Positions 1 to 8,539 of a DNA stretch of 64,000 bases are shown in pieces. The notes below the pieces were generated by a model. That model did no database searches. It worked only from the letters and a program-made list of their open reading frames with translations, and was not told the origin of the DNA. The first letter of the stretch is position 1. Every line of letters begins with the position of its first letter. Origin of the DNA: Archangium violaceum (GTDB taxonomy: Bacteria; Myxococcota; Myxococcia; Myxococcales; Myxococcaceae); contig NZ_CP069396.1 in assembly GCF_016887565.1 (NCBI RefSeq), forward strand, positions 4,057,001 through 4,121,000, written 5' to 3'. The position numbers and the translations under genes are program-made.

Positions 1-552
1 GTCCCTCCGCGCCAGATCGAGGAAGGCCTCGCGCTGGCGCACCGTCAGGCCCGCCCCCGCCAGTCCCTTGCGGCTGTCCGAGTCCGGGGTCCGCTCGCCC
101 TTGTTCTTCCCCAGCCGCTTGCGCAGCCGGGCCAGCTCCGGCTCCACGTCCACCAGGATGACCAGGTCCGGCCACAGTCCCTGCGAGGCCAGCTCGCACG
201 CCGGCGCGAGCGACTCCCAGGGCAGCCCGCGCCCGCCGCCGCTGAGCGCCAGCTGCGAGTAGAGGTAGCGATCGCTGATGCACACCTCGCCACGAGCCAG
301 GGCGGGGGCGATGACCTCCTCCAGCTGCTGCGAGTCCCGGGCGAGGTTCAGGAAGAACTCGGTGCGCGGCGACATCTCCAGCAGCTTGGAGTCGCGGGTG
401 AGATCGCGGATGCGCCGGGCGATGGGCGAGCGCAACTCCCCACCCTCGCGAGCGTGCGCCACCCGGTAGCCGAGCCGCCGGAGCCGCGCCGCCAGGAGGT
501 TGGACAGGGTCGTCTTGCCGCTGCCGTCAATGCCTTCGAAGTCGATGAACAC
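1..552 (-). CDS. dTMP kinase-like P-loop nucleotide kinase (C-terminus beyond window edge)
   Basis: Thymidylate kinases phosphorylate dTMP to dTDP in the cytoplasm. The reading frame starts at GTG 552, 6 bases after the stop of the VTC gene, and begins with VFIDFEGIDGSGKTT, the family's P-loop. A Ser-Asp-Arg-Tyr motif (SDRYLYS) follows about 100 residues in, as in the TMP-binding DR(Y/F) motif, with an Arg-rich lid region after it. The usual REPG motif after the first helix reads REGG here. About 184 residues are visible and the window edge cuts the rest. The tight spacing suggests co-transcription with the VTC and porin genes. A housekeeping tmk elsewhere cannot be excluded, so this copy may serve another phosphoryl acceptor. 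Confidence 0.8.
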   Translation of the reverse strand, partial: MFIDFEGIDGSGKTTLSNLLAARLRRLGYRVAHAREGGELRSPIARRIRDLTRDSKLLEMSPRTEFFLNLARDSQQLEEVIAPALARGEVCISDRYLYSQLALSGGGRGLPWESLAPACELASQGLWPDLVILVDVEPELARLRKRLGKNKGERTPDSDSRKGLAGAGLTVRQREAFLDLARRD

Positions 553-558
553 GGTTGC

Positions 559-1272
559 TCAGCCCCCCAGAATCCCGTCCGCGACGAAGTCGTGGACCCT
601 CGCCATTCCCTCTGCGAACTTGCTGTACGACGGCTTGCGCCCGGGGTGGAGGGCCGCGAGCCACTCGGGCAGCTCCTCCCCCAGGTGCTTCACTTCCACC
701 ACCACGCGCCCGTCCAGGGCGAGTGGCTCGCCCAGCCGCTCCGCGCTCAGCGTCCTCTCGCCGAACGCCAACTGCGGCGTCACCCGGTGGAAGCCGATGT
801 CCCGGTCCACCGTCACCCGCCACGCCTGCGAGCACTGGTACACGTGCCTCCGGTACGTCACCGCCAGCGCCGGGACGAGGTTGCCCCCCGCGATGAGCGG
901 CAGCAGCCGCACGCCTCCCTGGAGCACGCTGCCCAGCTGCGCGCGAGGCACCCAGACGCGGCGCTTCTGGGTGACGCCGTTGCGCTCGCGCTTCACCTCC
1001 AGCACCACGCGCTCCACGCCGCAGGCCCCCACGTCCGGCGAGTACTCCTTGGTGCGCACCTTGAGGCAGTCATTCGGGGTGCTCAGGGCGCGCGCGGCCA
1101 GCGGGTAGCCCGGCTTGTCGAAGTAGACGGAGGTGATGCGCGTGGGGGGAGGCAGGTAGTCGCCCAGCGAGGCGGAGAGCCTCGCGCACAGGGCCACCGC
1201 CGTCTCCCTCTCGAGCACCAGCTTGAACTCCCGGCGCAACCGGGTGACTTCTCCTTCCGCGAACTGGAGCAT
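559..1272 (-). CDS. VTC-domain protein (polyphosphate polymerase-like)
   Basis: This 237-residue protein matches the VTC domain, a triphosphate-tunnel fold that in yeast Vtc4 makes polyphosphate from ATP. Visible features are a basic N-terminal RREFKLVLE start, a strand carrying TSVYFDKPGYPLAARAL, a KVRTKEY strand, VVLEVKRER, and late strands VVVEVKH and KPSYSKFAEGM. These alternate basic and acidic residues line the tunnel in the family. There is no SPX domain or membrane segment, as usual for bacterial members. ATG 1272 lies 18 bases after the porin stop, and the kinase-like gene follows by 6 bases. The activity is inferred from the family. CotH or other polyphosphate partners are not in view. 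Confidence 0.82.
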   Translation of the reverse strand: MLQFAEGEVTRLRREFKLVLERETAVALCARLSASLGDYLPPPTRITSVYFDKPGYPLAARALSTPNDCLKVRTKEYSPDVGACGVERVVLEVKRERNGVTQKRRVWVPRAQLGSVLQGGVRLLPLIAGGNLVPALAVTYRRHVYQCSQAWRVTVDRDIGFHRVTPQLAFGERTLSAERLGEPLALDGRVVVEVKHLGEELPEWLAALHPGRKPSYSKFAEGMARVHDFVADGILGG

Positions 1273-1290
1273 GGTCGTTCGTCTCCGTTC

Positions 1291-2364
1291 CTAGAAGCGG
1301 GTGGCGAGCTGCAGCGAGTACTCGAAGCCTGGCGCCTCGTCCCCGGGACGCAGCGCGCGCTCGGCCTGGAGCTGCGCCTTGAAGTGCTCCGAGTACAGGA
1401 CGTTGAGGCCACCGACGAAGCCATGGCCGCGGGCCTTCAGCGGGCCCTGGAGCTGAAGCGACTCGGCGCCGACCACCGGCTGCACCGCCCATCCGTCCAG
1501 GCCCACCGGCAGCGTGTAGCTGGCCAGCCCGAGCTGCGCGCTGAAGGGCCCCACGGCGAGCCGCCCGTTGACGTACTCGCCCGACACCTCCAGCCCGCCC
1601 AGGTGCAGCGTCGCGTCCGCGGCCACCGCGTGGTTGCGGGTGCCCTGGAAGACCTGCGTGAGGTAGGTGCTGGCTCCCACGGAGAGGAACTTCACGGGAC
1701 GCACGCTCACCCGGAGCGCGGCGTCCTCGCTGGCGCGCACGCCCGTGTCCTCGTCCTTGGCGCCCTGGAAGACGCCGCCGGACACCTTCAGCTTCCAGAG
1801 GTGCTTGAGGCTCACCTCTCCCATGAGCCCCAGCCGCCGGCCGCCGATGTCGTTCTCGTCCTCCAGGTAGTCCGCCACCAGTCCGCGCCGCATCAACGGG
1901 AGCTGCCAGGAGGACTCGAGCTCGCGCGCGAGGAAGGGGGCCTTGAACTGGCCGCCGTAGAGCCGCAGCCGCTTCTTCCCGTCGGAGACGCGCAGGAAGG
2001 CGTCCTTGAGCAGCGTCTTGGAAGACAGGTCCGCGGTCACCTCCGCGTCCACGTGGGACAGCGACGCGGCCAGCCCCACGCGCGCCGAGGGAATGGACAG
2101 CGAGCGCTCGTACGCGTCGCGCTCGTCCGCGCTCACCCGGGCGTAGACGCGCCCGAAGGGGCGGACCCGCAGGCCCTTCTTCTCCTCCGTGCCCGCTGCC
2201 TTCTGCTCGTCGCTCGGCAGCGTCTCCTCTCCCACGCTGGCCTCGGACTTCGACGCGTCCGCCGCCGCCGGCTTCTGCTCCGCGGCCCAGACCGGCATCC
2301 CCAAAAGGAGGACCGAGGCGAGGACTGCCCGCCTTCCCTTTCCAACCCCATGCCCCTCGCCCAT
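1291..2364 (-). CDS. Outer-membrane beta-barrel, phosphate-selective porin O/P-like
   Basis: A predicted outer-membrane protein of 357 residues. ATG 2364 starts a typical signal peptide (basic GKGRRA, hydrophobic VLASVLLLGM, then VWAAE). A 40-residue acidic/Ala linker leads to alternating amphipathic strands and a C-terminal phenylalanine (LATRF), the barrel-assembly signal. The pattern of GRVYARVSADERDAYERSLSIPSARVG, 'LYGGQFKAPF' and 'MRRGLVADYLEDENDIGGRRLGL' fits the OprO/OprP phosphate-selective porin family. Placement directly upstream of a polyphosphate-type VTC gene makes a phosphate-related role attractive but unproven. An in-frame start at 2475 would bury the signal peptide and is rejected. 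Confidence 0.75.
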   Translation of the reverse strand: MGEGHGVGKGRRAVLASVLLLGMPVWAAEQKPAAADASKSEASVGEETLPSDEQKAAGTEEKKGLRVRPFGRVYARVSADERDAYERSLSIPSARVGLAASLSHVDAEVTADLSSKTLLKDAFLRVSDGKKRLRLYGGQFKAPFLARELESSWQLPLMRRGLVADYLEDENDIGGRRLGLMGEVSLKHLWKLKVSGGVFQGAKDEDTGVRASEDAALRVSVRPVKFLSVGASTYLTQVFQGTRNHAVAADATLHLGGLEVSGEYVNGRLAVGPFSAQLGLASYTLPVGLDGWAVQPVVGAESLQLQGPLKARGHGFVGGLNVLYSEHFKAQLQAERALRPGDEAPGFEYSLQLATRF

Positions 2365-2542
2365 GAACGCCTCCTCGCCGCGGCCCGCGCGAGGGGATTG
2401 CAACCAGGGTGCCTGGGAGCAGCGCGTTCGCGGGCCGACAGTCGTGTCGTCTCCGCGTCCGAAAGCCACCGACACCAGGGCGTTGCTCCGCCGTCACAGG
2501 GAAGCGAAGTTCCACTGCTGGGCGGTGGGGGGCCTGTCGAAG

Positions 2543-3331
2543 TTACGGGAGCGAGGGTGGCTTCTCTTCAGCCGTGGCCGGGGGATCGGCCGGAGTCTCC
2601 GAGCCGGTGGCGGGAGAAGCGCTCGTGATCGGCGGTTCGGTGGCGGTCGGAGCCTCGGCCCCGGAGACGGGGGGGATGGCCGCTATCGGAACCTCGGCGG
2701 TTGGCGGAGTCTCGGCGGCCGGCGGAGTGTCGGCGGCCGGCGTGGACGGGGCTGGCCCGGGCGGGGTGGGCTCCTCCGCCGAGGCGACGGGTGCTCGCTC
2801 CTCGGGCCGCTCTCCACCCAGGATGTTGTGTACCGTATACCCGAGCAGTACCAGGATGCCCAGGCCGAGCACTCCCCAGCCGAGCATCCGCGACACCGGT
2901 GGGCCGCCCACCTCGAAGGAGGCGTGGATCACCTTGTGCCGGGTCGTCCGGAAGCCGACATCGAGCAGGTGCGGGCCGGAGCTGTCGGGGGTGAAGGTGG
3001 CCTGCCAGTCGCGCTCGCCCCGCTTCACGGTGACGGTCTGCCCGTGGGTGGCACCCGCCTCACGCAGGGTGAGGACGAGGGGGCCCTCGAAGGCGTCGCC
3101 CTCGAAGCTGCCCACATGGAGGGAGACGTGGAGGGGCTGGCCCTCCCGAGGGTACGCGGGGCGGATGCTGCCCTGGAGGCGCTCCTCGGTGTCGGACCAG
3201 GTGAGCTCCATCAGCTCGTTGGCCGGACTGACGTCGATCCGATCGGTAGGGTCCCTCGGAATGGCCGGGTCCGCGGCGGCGGCGGTCGCCAGCAGCAGGC
3301 CGGCCATCAGAGGGAACCAGCGAATTTGCAC
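2543..3331 (-). CDS. Exported single-span membrane protein with Pro/Ala-rich tail, unknown function
   Basis: Starts at GTG 3331 with a signal peptide (VQIRWFPLMAGLLLATAAAADP) and gives about 262 residues. Residues 35-148 look like a beta-rich extracytoplasmic domain, perhaps immunoglobulin-like, with alternating hydrophobic strands and no cysteines. Residues 150-171 form one transmembrane helix. The remaining 90 residues are a repetitive Ala/Pro/Thr/Glu tail. The gene is divergent from the Ser/Thr kinase at 3425, with 93 bases between starts, so the two may share a control region. No enzymatic motif was seen. A role as a surface or envelope partner of the kinase is only a contextual guess. 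Confidence 0.7.
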   Translation of the reverse strand: MQIRWFPLMAGLLLATAAAADPAIPRDPTDRIDVSPANELMELTWSDTEERLQGSIRPAYPREGQPLHVSLHVGSFEGDAFEGPLVLTLREAGATHGQTVTVKRGERDWQATFTPDSSGPHLLDVGFRTTRHKVIHASFEVGGPPVSRMLGWGVLGLGILVLLGYTVHNILGGERPEERAPVASAEEPTPPGPAPSTPAADTPPAAETPPTAEVPIAAIPPVSGAEAPTATEPPITSASPATGSETPADPPATAEEKPPSLP

Positions 3332-3424
3332 CGGTCGCCTTTGCCTCACCCCGGCCCGTCGCCTAAGATGCACCTCTCTGACATCTTCCACTTCGCGCTT
3401 GCTCCCCCCGGCGAGCAACCCGGG

Positions 3425-5749
3425 ATGAACCCTCAATCTTTCGGGAAATATCAGCTCATCAAGAAGCTCGCCACCGGCGGCATGGCCGAGGTGTGGCTCG
3501 CGCGCCAGACGGGCATCGAGGGTTTCGCCAAGAACGTGGTGGTGAAACGCATCCTCCCGCACCTGGCCGAGGACGCGGAGTTCGTGGAGATGTTCCGCAA
3601 CGAGGCGCTCATCGCCGCGCGGTTCAACCACCCGAACATCGCCCAGGTGTACGAGTTCGGCGAGGCCAACGGCTCCTATTACATCGCCATGGAGTTCATC
3701 CACGGCGAGGATCTGGGCCGGGTGATGCGCAAGGCCTACAACGCCGGGCAGTGGATCGCCCGGCCCCTGGCCATCCGCATCGTGGCCGCTGCGTGCGAGG
3801 GCCTCTACTACGCCCACTCGCGCACGGATGACTCGGGCCGCCCCCTGCGGGTGGTGCACCGCGACATCTCGCCGCAGAACATCCTCATCAGCTTCGACGG
3901 CTCGGTGAAGCTGGTGGACTTCGGCATCGCCAAGGCGGCGGATCAGGCGTCGCTGACGAAGTCGGGCGCCATCAAGGGCAAGTTCGCCTACATGGCGCCG
4001 GAGCAGGCCGCGGGCAAGGCGTTGGATCACCGCGCGGACATCTTCGCCATCGGCCTGGTGCTCTACGAGTTGCTCACGGGCGTGCGCCCGCTCAAGCGCG
4101 AGACGGAGCTGGCCACGCTCCAGGCGGCGCTCGAGTGCAACATCTCCACGCCCTCCGAGGTCGCGGACGTGCCGGCGGAGCTGGACTCCGTGGTGATGCC
4201 GGCGCTGGCCAAGGCGGCGGATGACCGGTACCGGGACGCGCGCCAGTTCCAGATGGCGCTGGAGGAGCTGCTGGTCAGCCAGCGGTGGGTGGCCGGCTCG
4301 GTGCAGATCTCCGAGCTGATGGAGACGCTCTTCGCGGACCGGCTGGATGAGGAGCGGCGCAGCGGCAATCCGGAGCCTCGGAGCGAGGAGTCGATGTCGG
4401 CGATGCCCGTGCCGCCGGAGCCGCCGCCTCCCGAGCCGAGGGAGTCGCGCCCGCCGCCCCGGAGCAGCTCGCGCGTCGAGTCGCGCCCCAGCGCCAACCC
4501 CGCCAGTGACATGAACTGGGAGGCGCCCCCGGGAGAGATGCCGCAGAACCGGCGGACGGGGACGCGCGCGGCGGTGGTGAACAAGCGCACGGAGTCGGCG
4601 ACGCTGCCCATGACGGACGTGCCGGAGGTGGGGGAGTGGGAAGCGCCTCCGGCCACCGAGGTTCCGCGCCGCCGGACGAGCAGCGAGGCCCCGCGCCGCA
4701 CCCAGGCGGGCAACACGTCCATGGCGCGTGCCCCCAGCCGGGTGGAGATGAGCCGGGGCGGTACCCAGACCGAGGTTCCCGCCCCGAGGCGCACGGGCAC
4801 CCGCATGGGGGCGGAGTCCGCGGAGGCGGAGGTTCCCGCTCCCAGGCCCTCGCGCGCGGGGTCCGCGGTCGCCAACCCGCGAGTCCGCACGCCGCCCGTC
4901 ATCGAGGACGACGAGGATCCGGAGCGCACGATGTTGCCGCCGCCCCCGGAGCCGCCGGAGCCTCCGAGGCGGCGCACGGTGATGGCCCCGTCTCCACAGG
5001 CCGCCGAGCCCGCGCCCCGTCGGCGCACCCAGAGCCGCGCGGAGATGCCCGAGGCGCCCACGCCCCGCCGGCGGCCCTCCGTCGTGCAGGAGGTGGACGA
5101 CGAGGACGAGGACTCGGTCGGCACGACGAAGCCCCGGCCCGCCGCGCGCGTCGGCCGGTCGCTGCCGTCGTTGTCGAACCTGCTCGGGGTCTTCGTGGTG
5201 GTGGCCGCGGTGGGCCTGGCCTTCGTCTTCCGCCAGTCCATCTGGGACACGCTCAACAGCACGGCCACGGACGGGCAGGGCATCTACCTCAACGTCGTCA
5301 CCAACCAGCGCGTGCAGGTGGCCGTGCGGCACAACGCGCGCTGTCGCAGCTCCGAGCCCATCACCGTGCTTGGCTTCACCCCGCTGCAGCGCATGGGTGG
5401 CGCGCACGTGCAGGACACGCTCATCCTGGAGAACAAGGAGCAGGGCATCCACGAGGAGATCGAGGTGCCCTTCGGTGAGCCCCAGGAGACGAAGACGATC
5501 GAGCGCACCTTCCAGACGGGCTTCTTCCGTCCCAAGGTGGTGCCGCGCAGCGTCTCCGGCGTCGAAATCTTCCGCGACGGTCAGAAGCTGGCGCTCTACC
5601 AGCCCGGGCTGAAGCTGGAGTTGGTGGAGGGCACGCACCACCTGGTGTTCAAGAGCGCCTCGCTCAAGGAGCCGGTGCTGGTGGATGTGGAGGTGAAGGC
5701 CCGCAGCACCGTGGACCAGCAGGTGGATCTGGCGCCGTACATCCAGTAG
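3425..5749 (+). CDS. Membrane-anchored Ser/Thr protein kinase with proline-rich linker
   Basis: A 774-residue eukaryotic-like kinase. The N-terminal catalytic domain has a glycine loop around G18-G19, the ATP lysine K41, helix-C E60, HRD at 145-147 and DFG at 165-167. The catalytic loop reads HRDISPQN, so Ser replaces the Lys of HRDxKPxN, a variant also found in the second kinase here. After residue 310 comes a long Pro/Arg/Glu linker, then one transmembrane helix near 585-605 and a C-terminal beta-rich extracytoplasmic domain of about 165 residues, presumably a sensor. An in-frame ATG at 3368 would add 19 residues. Neither start has a strong ribosome site, and 3425 lies closest to the kinase fold. 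The substrates are unknown. Confidence 0.9.
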   Translation: MNPQSFGKYQLIKKLATGGMAEVWLARQTGIEGFAKNVVVKRILPHLAEDAEFVEMFRNEALIAARFNHPNIAQVYEFGEANGSYYIAMEFIHGEDLGRVMRKAYNAGQWIARPLAIRIVAAACEGLYYAHSRTDDSGRPLRVVHRDISPQNILISFDGSVKLVDFGIAKAADQASLTKSGAIKGKFAYMAPEQAAGKALDHRADIFAIGLVLYELLTGVRPLKRETELATLQAALECNISTPSEVADVPAELDSVVMPALAKAADDRYRDARQFQMALEELLVSQRWVAGSVQISELMETLFADRLDEERRSGNPEPRSEESMSAMPVPPEPPPPEPRESRPPPRSSSRVESRPSANPASDMNWEAPPGEMPQNRRTGTRAAVVNKRTESATLPMTDVPEVGEWEAPPATEVPRRRTSSEAPRRTQAGNTSMARAPSRVEMSRGGTQTEVPAPRRTGTRMGAESAEAEVPAPRPSRAGSAVANPRVRTPPVIEDDEDPERTMLPPPPEPPEPPRRRTVMAPSPQAAEPAPRRRTQSRAEMPEAPTPRRRPSVVQEVDDEDEDSVGTTKPRPAARVGRSLPSLSNLLGVFVVVAAVGLAFVFRQSIWDTLNSTATDGQGIYLNVVTNQRVQVAVRHNARCRSSEPITVLGFTPLQRMGGAHVQDTLILENKEQGIHEEIEVPFGEPQETKTIERTFQTGFFRPKVVPRSVSGVEIFRDGQKLALYQPGLKLELVEGTHHLVFKSASLKEPVLVDVEVKARSTVDQQVDLAPYIQ

Positions 5750-5755
5750 GGCGCG

Positions 5756-6088
5756 TCAGTAGCGAGGCAGGCTCGGGTCCACCGCGCGGGAGTAGAGATC
5801 GATTCCCCCGCGCAGGGACACGGCGTCCAGGCCGCGCGAGCGCAGGTACGCGGCGCCGTCCAGGCTGCGCACGCCGTGGTGGCAGTAGACGACGACGGGC
5901 CTGCCGCGGAAGGACTCCAGCTCGTCGGCGCGCTCGTCCAGCTCCGGCAGGGGGATGAGCACCGAGCCCGGGAGCGCCACGTAGGCGTGCTCGTCGGGGA
6001 AGCGCACGTCGAGCAGCACGGGACGCGCCTCGGGCGGGCCGGAGAGCTGGTGGGCGAGCGTGGGGGGGTCTATCTCGGGGATGGGCAC
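5756..6088 (-). CDS. Single-domain rhodanese-like sulfurtransferase
   Basis: A 110-residue protein that is one rhodanese domain. It has the VLLDVRFPDEH strand, and the active-site loop YCHHGVRS carries the persulfide-bearing cysteine. Rhodaneses move sulfane sulfur from donors to acceptors in the cytoplasm. GTG 6088 is chosen because a GGAG ribosome site lies 8 bases upstream and the stop of the MoeB/ThiF-like gene lies 12 bases before it. The pair is almost certainly one transcript. The neighbour already carries its own rhodanese domain, so this second one may be its sulfur relay partner, which is inferred from position only. Confidence 0.87.
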   Translation of the reverse strand: MPIPEIDPPTLAHQLSGPPEARPVLLDVRFPDEHAYVALPGSVLIPLPELDERADELESFRGRPVVVYCHHGVRSLDGAAYLRSRGLDAVSLRGGIDLYSRAVDPSLPRY

Positions 6089-6099
6089 GGGGACTCCGT

Positions 6100-7260
6100 T
6101 CAGGCGGACGAGGCGCAGAAGCGCTCGTAGTCGATGAGCTCCACCTTCGCGCCAGGAGCGCACACGGGGCACTTCGGATCTCTCCGCAGCTTGAGCTCCT
6201 GGAAGCGGGTGCCGAGCGCGTCGAAGGTGAGCAGACGTCCCACGAGCGGCTCGCCCACGCCGAGCAGGAGCTTGAGGGCCTCGTTGGCCTGGAAGAGGCC
6301 GATGATGCCGGGGAGCACGCCGAGCACGCCGGCCTCGGCGCACGAGGGGGCGAGCTCGGGAGGAGGCGGGGAGGGGTAGAGGCAGCGGTAGCAGGGGCCC
6401 TGGCCGGGGACGAAGGTGGTGACCTGGCCCTCGAAGCGGAAGATGGAGCCGTGGAGGTTGGGCTTGCCCTGGATGACGCACGCGTCGTTGAGGAGGTAGC
6501 GGGTGGGGAAGTTGTCCCCCCCGTCGAGGACCAGGTCGAAGCCCTCGAGGATGCGCAGGACGTTGTCCGAGGTGAGCCGCTCGTGGAAGGGCACGACCTT
6601 CACGTCGGGGTTGAGGGCCTCAAGGGTGGCGCGGGCGCTCTCCACCTTGGGTTGGCCGGCGCGCTCGTGGGTGTGGAGCACCTGGCGCTGGAGGTTGCTG
6701 AGGTCCACCACGTCCGCGTCGACGATGCCCAGGGTGCCCACGCCCGCGGCGGCGAGGTAGAGGGCGGCCGGCGAGCCCAGTCCGCCCGCGCCGAGCAGGA
6801 GTACCCGGGACTTGAGGAGCCGGGCCTGCCCCTCCTCACCGACCTCGGGGAGGATGAGGTGGCGGCGGTAGCGCTCCTTCTGGGCGGGGGTGAGCACCAC
6901 CGGCTTTTCCACGGGGTAGTGGGCGTCGCTCCAACGGTTGTAGCCGCCGGTGAGCGAGGCCACGCGCGTGTAGCCCATGTGTTGCAGGGTGCGAGCCGCG
7001 AGCGCCGAGCGGGTGCCGCCAGCGCAGTAGAGGACGAGCTCCTCGTCGCGGGTGGCCTTGTCCTCGATGCGCAGCTCCAGGAAGCCGCGAGGGATGTGGA
7101 GGGCGCCAGGCAGCCGGCCGCCCGCGTACTCGTCGGCTTCGCGCACGTCGACGAGCTTCAGGGGGGCCCGCGCATCCAGCAGACGCTTGACGTCCTCGAT
7201 GGAGACCTCGCGGATCTCCTTCTTCGCGTCGGACAGCAACTCGCGGAAGGTGGCGGACAT
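6100..7260 (-). CDS. moeB: Rhodanese-ThiF/MoeB fusion adenylyltransferase
   Basis: A 386-residue fusion. Residues 1-115 are a rhodanese domain with catalytic C79 in LYCAGGTRS. Residues 135-386 are an E1-like ThiF/MoeB domain with the nucleotide motif GAGGLGSP, the DVVDLSNLQRQ strand, an LDGGDNFPTRYLLND segment, and two CxxC zinc pairs (CYRC, CPVC). Such enzymes adenylate the C-terminal Gly-Gly of MoaD/ThiS-type sulfur carriers and then pass sulfur to make the thiocarboxylate. Usually the rhodanese is C-terminal (MOCS3) or separate; here it is N-terminal. Substrate choice between molybdopterin, thiamine or cysteine pathways cannot be read from the sequence. ATG 7260 is the first start after the divergent Fe-S gene region. 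Confidence 0.88.
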   Translation of the reverse strand: MSATFRELLSDAKKEIREVSIEDVKRLLDARAPLKLVDVREADEYAGGRLPGALHIPRGFLELRIEDKATRDEELVLYCAGGTRSALAARTLQHMGYTRVASLTGGYNRWSDAHYPVEKPVVLTPAQKERYRRHLILPEVGEEGQARLLKSRVLLLGAGGLGSPAALYLAAAGVGTLGIVDADVVDLSNLQRQVLHTHERAGQPKVESARATLEALNPDVKVVPFHERLTSDNVLRILEGFDLVLDGGDNFPTRYLLNDACVIQGKPNLHGSIFRFEGQVTTFVPGQGPCYRCLYPSPPPPELAPSCAEAGVLGVLPGIIGLFQANEALKLLLGVGEPLVGRLLTFDALGTRFQELKLRRDPKCPVCAPGAKVELIDYERFCASSA

Positions 7261-7471
7261 GGGGGCACACGTATAACCCGCGCCGGGAGGGATTTCCCTG
7301 ATGGAGGTGGGTCCTTCGCCCGTAGCATGAGCACCGCTTTCCAGGCGTTCGGGTCGGCCCATGGACATCATGGCTGTAGCCTGGAGACGGGTCTGGCGAC
7401 CTGGGCCCCCAGGGCTGGATGGCAATTTGGGCGCCCGGCGTTATAAGGCGCTTGTAAGGAGAGCAACCTAC

Positions 7472-7858
7472 ATGGACACCACCACCACCCCCGCAGCGAA
7501 CACCTCCACGGCTCCCCAGAGCACGCCCGCGACGCCGGTGCGGCTCACGGAGGCCGCCGTGGCGCAGGTGAAGAAGGTCATCCAGGATCAGGGCTTCCAG
7601 GACTACTACTTCTCGATCCGCGTGGTTCCGGCCGGGTGCAGTGGGCTGGGCTACGACCTGAACATGGTGCGCGAGGCGAAGCCGGGCGATCTGACGTGGG
7701 ATCAGGAAGGCGTGAAGATCGCGACGGATGCGCTGAGCAACAAGTACCTGATGGGGACGGAGATCGACTTCGTGTCGAGCGTGACGGGAGCGGGCTTCAA
7801 GTTCAACAACCCGAACGCGAAGTCGTCCTGCGGCTGCGGGACGTCGTTCTCGACCTGA
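7472..7858 (+). CDS. erpA: A-type iron-sulfur cluster carrier (ErpA/HesB family)
   Basis: A 128-residue A-type carrier, which receives Fe-S clusters from the assembly scaffold and hands them to apoproteins. The three cluster cysteines are present: C56 in VPAGCSGLGY, and C120 and C122 in SSCGCG. The first 22 residues are a Thr/Ala/Pro tail not usual for the family core. ATG 7472 has an AAGGAG site 10 bases upstream. It stands alone, divergent from the MoeB fusion, and its transcript end falls in a pair of palindromic repeats at 7872-7965. ErpA versus IscA/SufA identity is not certain from sequence alone. Confidence 0.88.
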   Translation: MDTTTTPAANTSTAPQSTPATPVRLTEAAVAQVKKVIQDQGFQDYYFSIRVVPAGCSGLGYDLNMVREAKPGDLTWDQEGVKIATDALSNKYLMGTEIDFVSSVTGAGFKFNNPNAKSSCGCGTSFST

Positions 7859-7871
7859 GAAGCGGAGTAGA

Positions 7872-7965
7872 CCCTCACCCCAGCCCTCTCCCAGTGGGAG
7901 AGGGGGCATTCACGGTGAGGAACCAGGTTGGTCCCTCTCCCTTTGGGAGAGGGTCGGGGTGAGGG
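7872..7965. repeat. Dispersed GC palindrome, two opposed units
   Basis: Two copies of the CCCTCTCCC/GGGAGAGGG hairpin unit lie head to head: 7872-7905 (CCCTCACCCCAGCCCTCTCC... orientation) and 7932-7965 (...GGGAGAGGGTCGGGGTGAGG orientation). Each unit is a stem with a 3-4 base loop plus a GGGGTGAGGG tail. The same unit occurs at 19157, 27367 and 29657. Here it sits between two convergent genes and may end both transcripts. Confidence 0.8.
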
Positions 7966-8012
7966 AAGTCGCTCCCGTGAGCGCCCCTCGCCCTTTTCTT
8001 TGTCCTCGAGGC

Positions 8013-8531
8013 TCAGCCCGCGACGCCGGGCTTGATGACGCGCTGCCAGGCGAGGCTCGTCTGCTTGCGCGTGAGCCGATCCTGACGCCGCTGCTCGGCC
8101 TCGCGGAAGGCCTCGTGCTCCTGCTCCGTCTCCAGCTTCAGCGGGGGCACCGGCACCTTCTTTCCGTCCGCCGTGAGCGCCACGAAGGTGAGCAGGGCGC
8201 TCGTGGTGAGGTGCTTGTCCCCGGTCATCGGGTTCTCCGCCGTCACCGTCACGCCCACCTCCATCGACGTGCGGAACGTGGCGATCACTCGCGCGTGCAG
8301 CGTCACGTTCCAGCCCACCTTGATGGGCGCGTGGAAGTGCAGGTCATCCATGGACGCGGTGACCACCACCTGCCGGCAGTGGCGCTGGGCGGCGATGGCG
8401 CCGCACACGTCGATCCACTCCATCACCTTGCCGCCGAACGCCGCGTTCACCGGATTGGCGTCCGAGGGGAGGATCATCTGCGTCATCACCACTTCGGAGT
8501 CGCGGGGGCTCTTGGGGGCGAGCTCGGACAC
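8013..8531 (-). CDS. Acyl-CoA thioesterase, hotdog fold
   Basis: About 172 residues of a YciA/BFIT-type hotdog thioesterase, which hydrolyses acyl-CoA thioesters in the cytoplasm. Seen are the NAFGGKVMEWIDVCGAIAAQRH helix (sequence NAAFGG then MEWID), a VVTASMDDLHFHAPIKVG strand, and VTAENPMTGDK followed by the TSALLTFVAL strand. The C-terminal 35 residues are a charged helix. GTG 8531 is preferred because GAGG lies 6 bases upstream. A TTG at 8537 would touch the stop of the kinase gene at 8540. The chain length of the substrate cannot be told. Confidence 0.85.
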   Translation of the reverse strand: MSELAPKSPRDSEVVMTQMILPSDANPVNAAFGGKVMEWIDVCGAIAAQRHCRQVVVTASMDDLHFHAPIKVGWNVTLHARVIATFRTSMEVGVTVTAENPMTGDKHLTTSALLTFVALTADGKKVPVPPLKLETEQEHEAFREAEQRRQDRLTRKQTSLAWQRVIKPGVAG

Positions 8532-8539
8532 GTGCAACC

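Noticed and set aside
454..2628. Long plus-strand ORF of 724 codons opposite the VTC and porin genes
   Set aside because: It is a shadow caused by G/C third-base bias. It lacks any motif and is His/Arg/Gln/Glu rich, unlike a real protein.
2543..5641. Minus-strand ORF of 1032 codons across the first kinase
   Set aside because: Only the last 262 codons are a real gene. The rest mirrors the kinase, which has a clear HRD and DFG.
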